Of a stretch of DNA of 7,379 bases, positions 5,943-7,379 are shown one piece after another. The stretch spans positions 1-7,379 of the forward strand of contig DBKZ01000059.1 in NCBI GenBank assembly GCA_002297415.1, read 5' to 3'. The notes under the pieces are model-generated. The model was not told the origin of the DNA and made no database searches. It saw nothing but the letters and a program-made list of their open reading frames with translations. The stretch comes from Ruminococcaceae bacterium UBA737 (GTDB lineage Bacteria; Bacillota; Clostridia; Oscillospirales; Acutalibacteraceae). Numbering within the stretch: the stretch's first letter is position 1; each line of letters begins with the position of its first letter. The translations under genes and the position numbers were made by a program.

Positions 5943-7130
5943 TTATAATTCAAAATTCTTTCTGCCCTCGACCTTGTCTCTCCAAAGAGGGGACATATCT
6001 CTTAAATATTTAACTACTTTTTTTACGGACTTGATAATATAGTCTATCTCTTCGTCGGTTGTCTCTTCGCTGAGCGACAGCCTTAAGGAGCCGTGCGCGA
6101 TTTCATGAGGTCTGCCGATTGTAAGCAGAACATGGCTCGGGTCTAAGGAGCCTGAGGTGCAGGCAGAGCCTGAAGAAGCGGCAATTCCCTTATCGTCAAG
6201 CATTAAAAGCAGACTTTCTCCCTCGATTCCCTCAAAGCAGAAGTTGACATTTGAGGGGAGACGGTTTTCAGGGTCGCCGTTAAGCGCGCTGTGAGGAATT
6301 TCCTTAAGCCCTGCTATAAGCCTGTCCCTTTTTTCGGTGATTTCGGGAATTGTTTTTTCAAGATTGCCTACAGCTTCCTTTAAAGCCGCCGCCATTCCTG
6401 CAATTCCTGCAAGATTTTCTGTTCCTGCCCGTTTTCCTCTTTCCTGAGCACCGCCCTCGATGAGGTTGTAAAGCCTTATACCTTTTTTCGCGTATAAAAA
6501 TCCTATGCCCTTAGGGCCGTGAAATTTATGAGCGGATACCGAAAGCATATCAATATTTTGCTCTTTAACATCAATTTTTATGTGACCTGCCGCCTGAACA
6601 GCGTCGGTGTGAAAGGTTACCTTTTTTTCGCGGCAGATTTTTCCGATTTCCTTTATCGGAAGAACCGAGCCTATCTCATTATTGGCAAACATAACGGTTA
6701 CCAAACAGGTTTCGTTGGTTATCGCATCATTTACCTGCTCGGGCGAAATATTACCGTAAGAATGAACGTCAAGATAGGTGACCTTAAAGCCCTCTTTTTC
6801 TAGCTTTTTAAGTGTGTGTAAAACAGCGTGATGCTCAAATGCGGTTGAGACAATATGGGTTTTGCCCTTTGCTTTTCCTGCATAGGCGGCGCTTAAAATC
6901 GCCTGATTGTCTGCCTCGCTTCCGCCCGATGTAAAATAAATCTCATTAGGCTCGGCGTTTATACATTCTGCGATTTGCGTTCTCATTTTTAAAAGCTCCT
7001 CGGCGGCTTTCTGTCCGACAGAGTGGAGACTTGACGGATTACCGTAAATCTCTTCAAAGTAGGGCTTCATTGCGTTTACCGCCGTTTTGCTCATTTTTGT
7101 GGTTGCGGCATTATCGGCATATATATACAT
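5943..7130 (-). CDS. nifS: Cysteine desulfurase, NifS/IscS type (class V aminotransferase fold)
   Basis: Converts L-cysteine to L-alanine and leaves a persulfide on the enzyme for delivery to IscU; cytoplasmic PLP enzyme. At 395 residues it is normal for NifS/IscS group I enzymes. Visible landmarks: YADNAATTK (4-12); GNPSSLHSVG (30-39); FTSGGSEADN (66-75); His100 in FEHHAV, stacking on PLP; Asp176 and Gln179 in HTDAVQA; Schiff-base Lys202 in SAHKFHGPKG; RAGTEN (234-239); and the sulfur-accepting Cys324 in SSGSACTSGS on the long mobile loop typical of group I. All these positions sit exactly 4 below the E. coli IscS numbering I recall. AAGGAGG (7138-7144) lies 7 nt before the ATG. It is first in a two-gene operon with iscU, 12 nt downstream. 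No Rrf2/IscR regulator, iscA, hscA or ferredoxin gene is present nearby in the window. The symbol could equally be iscS. Confidence 0.96.
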   Translation of the reverse strand: MYIYADNAATTKMSKTAVNAMKPYFEEIYGNPSSLHSVGQKAAEELLKMRTQIAECINAEPNEIYFTSGGSEADNQAILSAAYAGKAKGKTHIVSTAFEHHAVLHTLKKLEKEGFKVTYLDVHSYGNISPEQVNDAITNETCLVTVMFANNEIGSVLPIKEIGKICREKKVTFHTDAVQAAGHIKIDVKEQNIDMLSVSAHKFHGPKGIGFLYAKKGIRLYNLIEGGAQERGKRAGTENLAGIAGMAAALKEAVGNLEKTIPEITEKRDRLIAGLKEIPHSALNGDPENRLPSNVNFCFEGIEGESLLLMLDDKGIAASSGSACTSGSLDPSHVLLTIGRPHEIAHGSLRLSLSEETTDEEIDYIIKSVKKVVKYLRDMSPLWRDKVEGRKNFEL

Positions 7131-7167
7131 TTTGTTTCCTCCTTAAACATATAAATTTACTATGTAT

Positions 7168-7196
7168 ATATTATCACCGAAAAACATACTTGTCAA
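7168..7196 (-). promoter_or_regulatory. Sigma-A-type promoter for nifS-iscU
   Basis: On the minus strand a perfect TTGACA (7196-7191) is followed after exactly 17 nt by TAATAT (7173-7168, 4 of 6), which has TGA just before it as an extended -10. The start would fall near 7161, giving a leader of about 30 nt that contains only the ribosome binding site. No obvious IscR-type operator was recognised, though short degenerate sites would be missed by eye. Confidence 0.75.
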
Positions 7197-7206
7197 TAGG
7201 GTTTAT

Positions 7207-7243
7207 AAAAAAATACGGATTTCTTTTTTTAAGAAATCCGTAT
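7207..7243 (-). terminator. Rho-independent terminator of a minus-strand gene to the right
   Basis: A perfect 13-bp stem (7213-7225 with 7231-7243, ATACGGATTTCTT) closes a 5-nt loop. On the minus strand it is followed by a run of T (7212-7207) and TATAAA. There is no T tract on the plus-strand side, so it serves transcripts entering from beyond 7379. It ends only about 10 nt before the -35 of the nifS promoter and so insulates the two units. Confidence 0.88.
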
Positions 7244-7276
7244 CAGTCTGTCGATAAACTGTAAATTAGGTAGTGT

Positions 7277-7329
7277 TGCGGTGTTTACACTGCATTTTGT
7301 TTTTTCGGCGACATGTGCGGCGAAAAAAC
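7277..7329. repeat. Pair of hairpins, TGCGGTGT and GTTTTTTCG types
   Basis: TGCGGTGT/ACACTGCA (7277-7284, 7287-7294) pair around a 2-base centre with one G-U. GTTTTTTCG/CGAAAAAAC (7299-7307, 7321-7329) form a perfect 9-bp stem around a GC-rich interior with two further C-G pairs. No reading frame of credible length crosses them. They may be part of a dispersed intergenic repeat or of stacked terminators; which one cannot be told from this window. Confidence 0.55.
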
Positions 7330-7340
7330 ACCTTATAAGC

Positions 7341-7368
7341 GAAAAACCGCTTAATTCAGCGGTTTTTC
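7341..7368 (-). terminator. Terminator-like hairpin at the window edge
   Basis: GAAAAACCGC (7341-7350) pairs perfectly with GCGGTTTTTC (7359-7368) around an 8-nt AT-rich loop. The A and T runs within the arms give a U-rich side in both directions, the usual form of bidirectional terminators. On the minus strand the 11 bases to the right (7379-7369) could be the last codons of a gene ending just inside the stem, but this is too short to support a gene call. Confidence 0.55.
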
Positions 7369-7379
7369 AAGGACACTGG

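Noticed and set aside
7031..7264. Plus-strand 77-codon frame overlapping the start of nifS and its promoter
   Set aside because: It is antisense to nifS, crosses the promoter and terminator, and has no recognisable domain or ribosome binding site.

Overview
The window looks like chromosomal DNA from a low-to-moderate GC Gram-positive bacterium of the Clostridia, perhaps an Oscillospirales-like gut member. The evidence is consistently strong AGGAGG-type ribosome binding sites, a sporulator-type D-Ala-D-Ala carboxypeptidase, a UPF0371/DUF1846 protein close to clostridial homologues, a two-gene NifS/NifU-type Fe-S module, and short intergenic palindromes of a kind I recall from gut Clostridia. 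The taxonomic placement is inference from these features; no search was run.

Layout: (1) 17-1234, minus strand, a secreted penicillin-binding-protein-5-like carboxypeptidase for cell-wall trimming. (2) 1235-1363, a divergent intergenic region with a clear plus-strand promoter that contains a small dyad. (3) 1364-5079, a plus-strand three-gene operon: a DUF1846 (UPF0371) protein of unknown function, O-acetylhomoserine sulfhydrylase (MetY) and homoserine O-acetyltransferase (MetA). The operon closes with a strong, probably bidirectional hairpin terminator. (4) 5135-5502, a non-coding stretch built from repeats: two identical 50-bp units flank a highly structured palindromic core, with inverted relatives at the far end. 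(5) 5499-7130, a minus-strand iscU-nifS pair converging on the met operon, with its own promoter at 7168-7196. (6) 7207-7379, a perfect minus-strand terminator followed by a dense row of hairpins with no recognisable gene.

How the genes fit together: MetA acetylates homoserine. Its Glu111 is the acetyl-CoA-type residue. MetY then adds sulfide to O-acetylhomoserine to give homocysteine, so the operon encodes direct sulfhydrylation rather than transsulfuration. NifS takes sulfur from cysteine and passes it to the IscU scaffold for Fe-S cluster assembly. The two operons are both sulfur-related but are transcribed separately and convergently.

No wholly new system is evident. The points most worth a second look are the DUF1846 protein locked into a methionine operon, the composite palindromic element between the convergent operons, and the way that element appears to supply the stop codon of iscU.
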